Origin: Bacilli bacterium
Lineage (GTDB): Bacteria; Bacillota_I; Bacilli_A; RFN20; CAG-826
Direction: 5' to 3'
Length of the DNA: 35,134 nucleotides
Assembly: GCA_017540455.1 (NCBI GenBank)
Contig: JAFYAZ010000015.1
Span: 1-35,134, forward strand
Positions 1-7,302 of this stretch are shown here, in pieces. Position 1 is the stretch's first letter. Each line of letters starts with the position of its first letter. Under the pieces are notes generated by a model. It was not told the origin of the DNA. It worked only from the letters and a program-made list of their open reading frames with translations, and did no database searches. Position numbers and translations under genes: made by a program.

Positions 1-25
1 AAGTCTTATAGGTGGAGGGGGAAAA

Positions 26-529
26 ATGCCGATCTCAAAACGTACGGCGATTGGCTTCATTGCCGGCAACCAAGAAGCCATCGAAAAAGTATACCTTGAG
101 TACAAAAATCTCATGTATTTCGTCATCGCCGCCTACGTCAAAAACCAAGACGACTGTGACGATGTTTTGAGCGAGGCGTTCCTTAAGGCGGTTGAGCATA
201 AGGATCAACTAAAAGATCCTAACAAACTCAAATCCTTCCTCTGTTCGATCGCCAAAAATAAGGCTATCGATTTCATGAAGAAGAACAGAGCTCTCCCTTC
301 CTCCGATCTCATTGAGGAGATATACGGCGAAGAAGAAAGAAGCAACCCTGTCCTCAACATGATCGAACCCCTCCTTTCCAACAAGGAGACAATCATAGTC
401 TATCTACGCGCAATCCATTCCTATTCCTGGGAGGAGATCGTCGAGGAAACCGGCATTCCCGAATCATCCGCCAGGAGAATCTACACGAACGCGAAAGAGA
501 AACTAAGAAAGGAGCTATTATGGGCTTAG
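26..529 (+). CDS. Sigma-70 family (ECF-like) RNA polymerase sigma factor
   Basis: A 167-residue alternative sigma factor that should direct RNA polymerase to a small regulon. Residues about 19-85 read as sigma region 2 (YLEYKNLMYFV, then DDCDDVLSEAFLKA and the basic AIDFMKKNR end). Residues about 115-165 read as region 4, a helix-turn-helix (YSWEEIVEETGIPESSARR followed by KEKLRKEL). Only these two regions are present and the size is normal for ECF-type factors. The ATG follows a strong AGGTGGAGGG ribosome site at 11-20. Its 3' end overlaps the next gene by 10 bases, so the two are almost certainly cotranslated; the usual partner in that position is an anti-sigma factor. The promoter lies outside the window. 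The family is clear; the regulon is unknown. Confidence 0.9.
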   Translation: MPISKRTAIGFIAGNQEAIEKVYLEYKNLMYFVIAAYVKNQDDCDDVLSEAFLKAVEHKDQLKDPNKLKSFLCSIAKNKAIDFMKKNRALPSSDLIEEIYGEEERSNPVLNMIEPLLSNKETIIVYLRAIHSYSWEEIVEETGIPESSARRIYTNAKEKLRKELLWA

Positions 530-2178
530 ACAAAAGAATGAAGAAAAGAATCCAACAGATCGACAAGAACCTGGATGCCATAGTTAAGAATCCTTACGAG
601 AAAAAAGAAATAATCGAAAAGAAACCTACGAGCTTCCCAACATGGGCAAGGTGGGCTCTCCCTCTTGGCGGCGCGGTTTTGACTGCTTCTTTGGCCTTAG
701 GCATCGTTCTTCCTATTACCCTCTTAGGAGGAGGCTTAAACGCCAACCCAGGCACCGCAACAGCAAGCGCGCCTTCACGCACTGACAACGACAAGGACAA
801 TCCTCGTGAACCAAGCGGTTCTATGACAAAACATAACCCGAACCATTATGACGAATACCAAGATGGAACTTACACGCCTGAAAACCTCAATTGCCTAATC
901 TCTCCAAACAAAGGAGCTACCAGAGATGGTGTCACCAGCCGCATGAGTGAAACCACATACAATTCCTATAAGGCTTTTGCGAAGAAATTCGTCACTTTGA
1001 TGATGGAAGTCAATAATCCTGCCGGTTCTTCTGAAGAGAGCCTTGCCATCTCGATCCCTGACGCTTACATCGCTCTCGCCATCACCGGAATCATCTCTGA
1101 TGAAAATGGTTTGCAGGATGTTCTGAGTTATCTTGAGTTGGAAAACATAACCGCTCTTAAAAACGCCGCAAAACAAATCATCTCCAATCTCGGAACGATG
1201 GAAAAAGATTATGGAGGAAACGACGTCGGAGGACTCAATCTCAATTCCATTTGGCTCAATCCGGAAAAGATGTCCTTGCTCGCCGAAAAAGATGAAGATC
1301 TCTATCGCGACCTCAAAAATATCTTTGAGGCTTCTCTCTATCTCGATGGGCTTACCAGCAACAAAGCCAAGCAGTACATCGGCGAGAATGGATTGCCTGA
1401 TAAGCCTATCCCAAATATCGAGCTTCCTCACGATGACAATCCTGCCGCTGTAAGCGTTATGTCCGTCTATTACGATATGGATGTTTTTGAGGCCTCGGAT
1501 TGGTATCGGAGCGAATATCAGAGCGGCCAACATACGATGAGCTACACGTTTGGTGGAGTGACCAAGCAGGTCGATTACATTGGCAAAACTGAACGCCACA
1601 AAGAAATCTTCGAAAACGACAATCTCACTGGCACGACCATGTCGCTTGATAATAGCCATATCAACTTCTTCTTACCGAAGGATGAGACCGCTATGCCTAG
1701 CACGATTCTTGATGATGTGCTCGATAAGAATTACTCTCCTAAAACATTCACTTACACAAGCAAAACCGGAGAGGAGGAAGACACCACTCTATGCGATGTT
1801 AATGTGTCTGCCCCATACTTCTTCTTGGAGAATAAGGCGCTTTTAGAAAGAGAATACTTACTTCCACTCTTCCCTAGCCTCACTTCCCATGGAGTTGCCT
1901 CACGTCTTGCTTCATCGAAGAACGGATTACCTGTCGCTCTCGAATCCATAATGCAGTTCTCTACCATGAGATTCGATTACAACGGTTTCTATTCTTGCTC
2001 CGCGACGATTACGCTCTCTGATACGGCGTCTGCCAATCGTGACCCTGTGGTGGTTGACTTCGCTTTGAACCGTCCTTATGCGTTTGAAAGAAGCAGATAT
2101 ATCCGTAACAGTGACGGCGGTGCTTACGAAGTCCCTATCATTGTTGGCGAGATCGTCGATCCTAATTACCTCGTCTAA
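520..2178 (+). CDS. Single-pass membrane protein with extracytoplasmic serpin-like domain (putative anti-sigma partner)
   Basis: A 552-residue protein. Residues 1-44 are a charged cytoplasmic tail, about 45-70 a membrane helix, 73-145 a low-complexity Ser/Thr/Asn/Pro stalk. From about 148 to the end the order of motifs matches the serpin fold: an AFAKKFVTLM helix, SIPDAYIALAITG followed by LQDVLSYL, the NSIWLN segment near 240, SVMSVYYDMDVFE, MSLDNSHINFFLP, a reactive-loop-like GFYSCSATITLS (489-500), the NRPYAFE strand (517-523; compare serpin DRPFLF) and a C-terminal VGEIVDP. The first ten bases overlap the sigma gene and the ribosome site AAAGGAG sits at 508-514. Position and topology suggest an anti-sigma factor with a serpin sensor; that role is inference. 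The serpin assignment is by motif order, not by a profile search. Confidence 0.75.
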   Translation: MGLDKRMKKRIQQIDKNLDAIVKNPYEKKEIIEKKPTSFPTWARWALPLGGAVLTASLALGIVLPITLLGGGLNANPGTATASAPSRTDNDKDNPREPSGSMTKHNPNHYDEYQDGTYTPENLNCLISPNKGATRDGVTSRMSETTYNSYKAFAKKFVTLMMEVNNPAGSSEESLAISIPDAYIALAITGIISDENGLQDVLSYLELENITALKNAAKQIISNLGTMEKDYGGNDVGGLNLNSIWLNPEKMSLLAEKDEDLYRDLKNIFEASLYLDGLTSNKAKQYIGENGLPDKPIPNIELPHDDNPAAVSVMSVYYDMDVFEASDWYRSEYQSGQHTMSYTFGGVTKQVDYIGKTERHKEIFENDNLTGTTMSLDNSHINFFLPKDETAMPSTILDDVLDKNYSPKTFTYTSKTGEEEDTTLCDVNVSAPYFFLENKALLEREYLLPLFPSLTSHGVASRLASSKNGLPVALESIMQFSTMRFDYNGFYSCSATITLSDTASANRDPVVVDFALNRPYAFERSRYIRNSDGGAYEVPIIVGEIVDPNYLV

Positions 2179-2180
2179 CA

Positions 2181-2212
2181 AAAGAGGCCACGGAAAAGTG
2201 GCCTTTTCTTTT
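2181..2212 (+). terminator. Intrinsic terminator of the sigma/serpin operon
   Basis: AGGCCA at 2185-2190 pairs with TGGCCT at 2199-2204 around an 8-base loop, followed by a T-rich run (TTTTCTTTT). It sits just after the serpin-like gene's stop. Confidence 0.8.
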
Positions 2213-2259
2213 AGAAAGGTGTTGCGGTTTCCCTTCTTTTTAGAGTTCAATTAAGGGGT

Positions 2260-2895
2260 ATGAAAAAGAAGATAATCGTTTTGGTTGTGAGCCTCTTGCT
2301 CATTTGTCTCATCACTTTCAGCGCCCGACTCATCCCTGGGGACATCGTTTTTGCTCTCAGATTCGCCCTTATAGTCCTTATCAATCTCCTTAATGGAGCG
2401 GTCGCTTTGGTGGCCATCAAGATCACGGGCATTAAGATTGGTGTTGAGCTCGCTAACTGGAAATCCTATTTGATCGGTTTAGGCGTCGCTCTCGTATTAT
2501 CTTTCTTCATCGCTTTCTTACCGGCCCTCTTAGGCTTTTCCCTCGTCGGAGATCATGTTGATTTTTCCCCGGCGAACCTCTTCCTCAACCTTTTCTTCTT
2601 TATGATTATCATTGGACCGGTGGAAGAGCTTATCTTCCGAGTCTATGTCCAGGAGACCTTCATTGGTTTCTTCACCAAGCATAAGTGGATTGCCGTCATC
2701 ATTGCCTCTGCGTTATTTGGTCTATGGCACTTCATCAATAACGGCGACTTCGCCCAAGTCCTCTTCACCTTTGGCATCGGCGCGGTCTTTGGCTTTGCGA
2801 AATACTTCATCAAGGAATGCAAGTTCGTCGGTGTGGCCTTCGCCCATGGCCTCTATGACTTCCTAAACGTCATAGTCCGATTCTTCGTCGTTTAA
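2260..2895 (+). CDS. CPBP family intramembrane glutamic endopeptidase (CAAX protease/Abi type)
   Basis: A 211-residue polytopic membrane protein with about six hydrophobic segments. It carries the three CPBP motifs in order: EExxxR (E122, E123, R127 in VEELIFR), FxxxH ending at H157 (FGLWH) and HxxxD (H196 and D200 in HGLYD). These residues form the active site of Rce1-like intramembrane proteases. Bacterial members process peptides or act in bacteriocin immunity; the substrate here cannot be told. The AAGGGG ribosome site at 2253-2258 lies only one base before the ATG, an unusually tight spacing, yet no other start fits the first membrane helix. It is monocistronic between two terminators. 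Confidence 0.88.
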   Translation: MKKKIIVLVVSLLLICLITFSARLIPGDIVFALRFALIVLINLLNGAVALVAIKITGIKIGVELANWKSYLIGLGVALVLSFFIAFLPALLGFSLVGDHVDFSPANLFLNLFFFMIIIGPVEELIFRVYVQETFIGFFTKHKWIAVIIASALFGLWHFINNGDFAQVLFTFGIGAVFGFAKYFIKECKFVGVAFAHGLYDFLNVIVRFFVV

Positions 2896-2920
2896 AAAAG
2901 ACCGGTCATCCGGTCTTATT
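2894..2920. terminator. Bidirectional terminator between convergent genes
   Basis: AAGACCGG (2898-2905) and CCGGTCTT (2910-2917) form a perfect 8-bp stem with a 4-base loop. On the minus strand it is followed by six Ts (plus-strand A-run 2894-2899), so it best serves the leftward acyltransferase gene. It can also end the rightward protease gene. Confidence 0.85.
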
Positions 2921-4154
2921 ATTTGATTTTCTCTTTCTTGAGATCGTATATGGCTTCGACTGCGAATCTTATCTTGGTCAGCCATTTTTCTTTATGGAGA
3001 GGATAAGCGAAATATGTCTCATCAGGGGAGGAGAGGTCAATGAGTCCTCCTTTCCCTTTCCAGTTGTAGTCGATATGAAGACCAAAGCTCTGAAGAGGTT
3101 CCCTATGGAAGACGATTCCACTTGGTCCTTTGACGATGATTCCATTATCGATGTCATGGGTGAGGTGGTATTCTCCTTCTAGAGGAACGAAGCCAATCTT
3201 GACGCCTTCCATCTTCTTCATTCGTATATCGTCTTCGAAGTGATATGTTCCATCTCTGACTTCTTTCTCGACGTTGGATTTCTCCCATTCGAACCAACTA
3301 GAGATCTTGGTGAATTTGGCTTCTCCGTTGACGCAAGACAAAGTCCCATCTTCGTTCAAGCGATATTCTACTCCGCATGAGTCGCATTTGAGGGTGTCTC
3401 CATTTGAAGACATCTCAAATTCTTTTCCGCAGTGGGGGCACTGATAAAGGACCCTCTCAAGCCCGACCGCTCTATTCGGATAATCGATTTTGATGTGGTT
3501 TTGCAGTTGATATTCTTCTTCGTCAAAATTGAAGCAATTCCTGATGATTTTCTGAATATCTCCAGCAGAAAGCTCCTCAATTTCGCTTTTTGAGATGACG
3601 CATTCCATCTCTGCGGTGATTGGGACTGGCCTAACTTGTTGGTCGCTCCACTGAGGTTGGCGAAGATAGCTTCCGTGGCAGTTAAGGAAGACGACAGGGA
3701 CTTTCATGTATTTGATGAGTTTGCCTAATCCTTCATCGATCCTCAAAGGTTTGCCAACGAAGGAATAAACGGCCTCAGGATACATGACCATGATCTTTTT
3801 CTTCTTTTTGAGGACATCGGCCATGCTGATAAGACTTCTAGGGTCATTAACAAAACGCCTCTTCGGCATGATGCCGGAATGGACGCAGACGAAATACTTG
3901 TCGATGAATTCCTCGGCTGCGCAAACCCAGTAGCTTCTTCGAGGGCTGGTCGCTCCTAAACCGAGATAGATATCCATGAAGGAGGAGTGGTTCGACAAAA
4001 GGATGTATGGAGGCTTTGGCATCTTGCCGATCTTCTTGATCGTCGCCTTTTCTTTCTTCCTCGCGAAATAGGCGGCAGTCCTGATGATGAAAGAGAAAAG
4101 GAAAAGGATCCTTTTCGGCTTCATATGGACATCAATCCTTTTGATTTTCTTCAT
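2919..4154 (-). CDS. PlsC-like lysophospholipid acyltransferase with C-terminal zinc ribbon
   Basis: A 411-residue protein. Residues about 12-30 are hydrophobic. The acyltransferase core carries the NHSSFMD block, that is the HX4D catalytic pair H56/D61, then GIMPKRRF (about 94-101) and YPEA (125-128), the glycerolipid acyltransferase motifs. Such enzymes acylate lysophosphatidate at the inner membrane face. After residue 230 comes a C-x2-C...C-x2-C zinc ribbon (C239, C242, C257, C260) and a roughly 140-residue beta-rich tail not seen in plain PlsC. The ATG at 4154 lacks a good ribosome site, and a TATAAT lies only 10 bases upstream. An internal ATG at 4124 (M11) has AAGGA upstream and may be the real start. 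The acyl acceptor is not determined. Confidence 0.85.
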   Translation of the reverse strand: MKKIKRIDVHMKPKRILFLFSFIIRTAAYFARKKEKATIKKIGKMPKPPYILLSNHSSFMDIYLGLGATSPRRSYWVCAAEEFIDKYFVCVHSGIMPKRRFVNDPRSLISMADVLKKKKKIMVMYPEAVYSFVGKPLRIDEGLGKLIKYMKVPVVFLNCHGSYLRQPQWSDQQVRPVPITAEMECVISKSEIEELSAGDIQKIIRNCFNFDEEEYQLQNHIKIDYPNRAVGLERVLYQCPHCGKEFEMSSNGDTLKCDSCGVEYRLNEDGTLSCVNGEAKFTKISSWFEWEKSNVEKEVRDGTYHFEDDIRMKKMEGVKIGFVPLEGEYHLTHDIDNGIIVKGPSGIVFHREPLQSFGLHIDYNWKGKGGLIDLSSPDETYFAYPLHKEKWLTKIRFAVEAIYDLKKEKIK

Positions 4155-4164
4155 CGTTAGGAAA

Positions 4165-4170
4165 ATTATA
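4165..4170 (-). promoter_or_regulatory. Candidate -10 element for the PlsC-like gene
   Basis: A perfect TATAAT on the minus strand. No convincing -35 box is visible. Transcription would begin about four bases before the 4154 ATG, which favours either a near-leaderless message or translation from the ATG at 4124. Confidence 0.4.
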
Positions 4171-4255
4171 GACCCTCGAGTAAGCCATTCCTATGTGCTT
4201 ATTTCTTCCTTTCGCGCACATTCGTCCGTAAAATAAATTTAATCGAGGAAAGATT

Positions 4256-5929
4256 ATGAAAAGAAAGACTCCTTTTTTGATGGCCACCATGCCTCTATTT
4301 GCTATTGCGACCTTGGGCGGTTGCAATACCACCCCACGCAATTCGACGCCTAAGAGCGAAGAGCCAGAGGAAAGCAAGCCTCTTGAGGTTGGCGACACCG
4401 TCAGGATGTGGACCTCACCAGAGGACTACGAGAACGCCCCTTTAGGTTTAGCGGAAGGATCAGGCACCGTCGCCATCTCTGAAGATGATGGATACGATGA
4501 CTATTACTCCCTTTCCTACACCCTCACAAAAGAAGGATATATCGGAAGCGACCTCATCGAGGAGCCGTATTTCAAAGATGAAGACGCCAAGAACGGCGAC
4601 ATCATCTCCCTTTACTATTACCTTCCTGCGAATAGCAACATCAAGACCATCCAGTTAGAGGCTCTCCCATGGAATAGCCGTGCCTCAAGCGTCTTAGGCG
4701 AAGCGGTCACCGTCACCTCTAGCGTAGAGGGCGAATGGAATCAGATGGAAATGACCTATGACACCCTCGAAATGCTTGGCTCATTAAGGATTAACTACAC
4801 CCTTACGGACTCCACAAAACAAGGAAAGATCCTCCTCGATGACATTGAGATCACCTATGGTGAAGAAACCGTTAAGACCAAATACGAATTTAATGACGAA
4901 TCCCTCTATCAGACATATGAGGATTACTTCAAACTCGGAACCTGCATGTCAGACACGATGGTAAGAAATACCGAGATCAGGAAAATCACCATCGACAACT
5001 TCAATTCCATCACCGCGGAAAACGAAGGAAAACCTGAGCGAATCCTTGACCAAGAAGCGTGCCAGGCTCTTCTTTCTAGCGATCCAGCAGGGGTTGCCAT
5101 CACCACAAAGCCATTCGAGAGAATCTACGATTGGGCGGCTGAGAATAACATCGGAGTGAGACATCACACCTTTGTTTGGTATTCCCAAACCCCAGCCTGG
5201 TTCTTTACGACCGACTACACCCAGAACGGCCCGAAAGCGAGCCGTGAGCTCATGCTCGAGAGAATGGAGAATTACATCAAAACAACCATTGAGATCCTCA
5301 ATGAAAGATGGCCGGAAACCGTGTACGCCATCGACGTCGCTAACGAAGCGGTCGAAAACGGTGGACTCAGAACAAATAACAACAACTGGTACACCACAGT
5401 TGGAGATGACTTTGTTTATTACGCTTTCAAATACGCTTCCGAAATCAAGGAAGAGTTAGAGATGGACGTTGAGCTTTATTACAACGACTTCGCCTTCGAC
5501 TATCAGCCAAATCTTTGCCAGTGGGCTATCAATAATATCCTCAAAGACGCCATCGCCGAGAACCTCATCGATGGTGTCGGCATTCAAACCCACTTAGATT
5601 CCGGTGCGAATATGGACAACATCATCAACGACGCCAAATACATCAAACAAGCAGGTCTTAAGTGCCAGCTCACCGAGATCGACATCACCACAAACGGCAC
5701 AAGCCAAAACGAATACGATAAGCAAAGCAACGCTTACAAGACCCTCATTAAGAAGGTTCTTGATAACAACTCCTTAAGACAGACCGATATCAATGCCGTC
5801 ATCCTTTGGGGCGTCACCGATAACCTCTCCTGGAAACGCAACCAGTACCCTCTTCTCTTCACCGAAGAATATGAGAAGAAGCCATGCTACACCGGTTTCC
5901 TCCAAGCCTTATCCGAAGCCAACATCTAG
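4256..5929 (+). CDS. GH10 endo-1,4-beta-xylanase, surface lipoprotein
   Basis: A 557-residue secreted lipoprotein: a basic N terminus, a hydrophobic core and lipobox LGGC with C23 as the lipidated residue. Residues about 45-200 form a beta-rich module resembling a carbohydrate-binding domain. From about 215 on is a glycoside hydrolase family 10 barrel: RHHTFVWYSQTPAWF; the acid/base glutamate E364 in DVANEA; GVGIQTH; the nucleophile E474 in LTEIDI; and the family-typical LWGVTDNLSW near the C terminus. It should cleave internal xylan linkages outside the cell. The ribosome site GAGGAAAG lies at 4245-4252. It has no CAZyme neighbours, so it looks like a stand-alone fibre-degrading enzyme rather than part of a polysaccharide locus. 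Confidence 0.93.
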   Translation: MKRKTPFLMATMPLFAIATLGGCNTTPRNSTPKSEEPEESKPLEVGDTVRMWTSPEDYENAPLGLAEGSGTVAISEDDGYDDYYSLSYTLTKEGYIGSDLIEEPYFKDEDAKNGDIISLYYYLPANSNIKTIQLEALPWNSRASSVLGEAVTVTSSVEGEWNQMEMTYDTLEMLGSLRINYTLTDSTKQGKILLDDIEITYGEETVKTKYEFNDESLYQTYEDYFKLGTCMSDTMVRNTEIRKITIDNFNSITAENEGKPERILDQEACQALLSSDPAGVAITTKPFERIYDWAAENNIGVRHHTFVWYSQTPAWFFTTDYTQNGPKASRELMLERMENYIKTTIEILNERWPETVYAIDVANEAVENGGLRTNNNNWYTTVGDDFVYYAFKYASEIKEELEMDVELYYNDFAFDYQPNLCQWAINNILKDAIAENLIDGVGIQTHLDSGANMDNIINDAKYIKQAGLKCQLTEIDITTNGTSQNEYDKQSNAYKTLIKKVLDNNSLRQTDINAVILWGVTDNLSWKRNQYPLLFTEEYEKKPCYTGFLQALSEANI

Positions 5930-5953
5930 GCTTCTCGGAAACCATACGTTTTT

Positions 5954-5961
5954 GATATAAT
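5954..5961 (+). promoter_or_regulatory. Extended -10 promoter of the HAD/CAT/TIR operon
   Basis: TATAAT at 5956-5961 is preceded by a TG at 5953-5954 (TGa-TATAAT, extended -10). No clear -35 is seen. It gives a leader of about 14 bases that just includes the GGAAAGG ribosome site at 5967-5973 and supports the GTG start at 5982. Confidence 0.6.
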
Positions 5962-5981
5962 CAAACGGAAAGGTCAAAAAA

Positions 5982-6647
5982 GTGAAGGTTGAATCAAGAC
6001 ACATAACCGCCGTGATTTTTGACATGGACGGGGTCATCTTCGATACCGAAAGCCTTTGGAAAAAGGCCTTTTTGGCCGCTAACAAGAAATTCGAAGTCGA
6101 CATCTCCGAGGAATACCGAGCCGGGATGTGCGGCAAAAACGAGAAGCTTGTCCGTGAGGAGCTTAGGGTCCATCGCCCATCCTTGGACGTTGACGCTTAC
6201 CGCGACTTCATGCTCGATAGCGTGAACCACGATATCTCCGTTGGTGATTTCGAAATCAAACCAAACTTCAAAGAGATCGTTGCTTATCTCAAAGACAAAG
6301 GAATCAAAATCGCTCTAGCGACTTCCTCCCATAAAGCGAGGGCAGAGAACCTCTTCAAACTAAAAGGAATGGAAATTGCATGGGTTTTTGATGCCGCCAT
6401 ATACGCGGAAGACGCTTTAGGCAAATCAAAACCTGATCCATTCATGTTCTTAGAAGCCGCCAAGAAAGTAGGGGCAGAACCATCTGAGTCCATCGTTGTT
6501 GAGGATTCCATCAACGGCATTGAAGCGGCCGTAAGAGGTAACCTCATCCCTGTCATGGCGGTTGATCTCATCCCACCAAACGAATTCGCAAGAGAACACG
6601 CTTATATAATCAACGACCTCAGCGGTTTAAAGGAACTCATCAAGTAA
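5982..6647 (+). CDS. HAD-superfamily hydrolase (beta-phosphoglucomutase-like phosphatase)
   Basis: A 221-residue soluble enzyme with all four HAD motifs: nucleophile D14 and acid/base D16 in FDMDGV, a Ser/Thr motif in LATSSH (about 107-112), K150 in GKSKPDP, and E174/D175 in VVEDSINGIEAA. A four-helix cap lies at about 20-90, as in phosphoglucomutase-type sugar-phosphate phosphatases. It starts with GTG at 5982; no downstream start would keep motif I, and GGAAAGG is 8 bases upstream. Only one base separates its stop from the next start, so translation is coupled. The family is firm; the substrate is unknown. Confidence 0.88.
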   Translation: MKVESRHITAVIFDMDGVIFDTESLWKKAFLAANKKFEVDISEEYRAGMCGKNEKLVREELRVHRPSLDVDAYRDFMLDSVNHDISVGDFEIKPNFKEIVAYLKDKGIKIALATSSHKARAENLFKLKGMEIAWVFDAAIYAEDALGKSKPDPFMFLEAAKKVGAEPSESIVVEDSINGIEAAVRGNLIPVMAVDLIPPNEFAREHAYIINDLSGLKELIK

Positions 6648-6648
6648 T

Positions 6649-7293
6649 ATGGAAAAGATCGATATCAAGAGCTGGGCGAGAAGAGCCCAATATGAGAACT
6701 TCGTGGGATATACAAACCCTGTGTTCTCAGTCACGGTGAGACTCGACGTCACCAAACTCGTCTCCTTCTGCAAGGAGAAAGGGAAATCTTTCTTTGCCAC
6801 CTTCCTCTACATCATGAGCGAGTCCATGAACGAGATCCCAGAATGGAGAATGAGAATTAAGGATGACGAGGTAGTTATCTTTGATAAAGTTCACCCAAGC
6901 TTCGTCGTCTTGAAAGATGACGATGAACTCGCAACATGCATGAGCGAGGCCATCTCCGACTACGAGACCTTCCACGATAAGACCAAAGAAATGATCGCCA
7001 AAGCCAAGAGCGAAAAATCAGGGGCTTTCGAATCGGTCAAGAGAGTGGACAGAATCTTTGTCTCGACCCTCCAGTGGATCGATTTTACCTCGATGAGCAA
7101 CCCATATAATTTCGCCGACAAAGAGCAAACGAGCATCCCAAGGGTCACCTGGGGCAAGTACGTCCTCAAAGGTGAGCGATACGAAATGGCCTTCGATGTT
7201 GCCGGACACCACGCCTTGGTTGATGGCGTCCATTCCGCAAGGCTCATCAACAAGATTCAGGAAAAAATAGACGACATAGAAAATCTAAAGTGA
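6649..7293 (+). CDS. Chloramphenicol acetyltransferase family protein (CAT-like)
   Basis: A 214-residue protein of the usual CAT subunit length. It has the N-terminal W-x-RR-x2-Y-x2-F pattern, the VHPSFVVL core strand, and the active-site block HHALVDG, in which H188 is the catalytic histidine and D192 its structural partner. Canonical enzymes are trimers that move acetyl from acetyl-CoA to chloramphenicol. Chromosomal relatives often act on other acceptors, so a resistance phenotype is not implied. It starts one base after the HAD stop with no ribosome site of its own close by, and its stop overlaps the ribosome site of the TIR gene, so the three form one operon. Confidence 0.87.
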   Translation: MEKIDIKSWARRAQYENFVGYTNPVFSVTVRLDVTKLVSFCKEKGKSFFATFLYIMSESMNEIPEWRMRIKDDEVVIFDKVHPSFVVLKDDDELATCMSEAISDYETFHDKTKEMIAKAKSEKSGAFESVKRVDRIFVSTLQWIDFTSMSNPYNFADKEQTSIPRVTWGKYVLKGERYEMAFDVAGHHALVDGVHSARLINKIQEKIDDIENLK

Positions 7294-7302
7294 GGTAACA
7301 CC

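Noticed and set aside
895-1659. 254-codon open frame on the minus strand inside the serpin-like gene
   Set aside because: It is the shadow of a well-supported gene, with no ribosome site and no recognisable domain.
5911-5939. Terminator after the xylanase gene
   Set aside because: TCCGAAGCC and GGCTTC-tc-GGA can pair with a bulge, but no T-run follows directly.
6649-7293. Calling the CAT-like gene an acquired chloramphenicol resistance gene
   Set aside because: No mobile element nearby, base composition like its neighbours, and many chromosomal CAT homologs have other or unknown acceptors.
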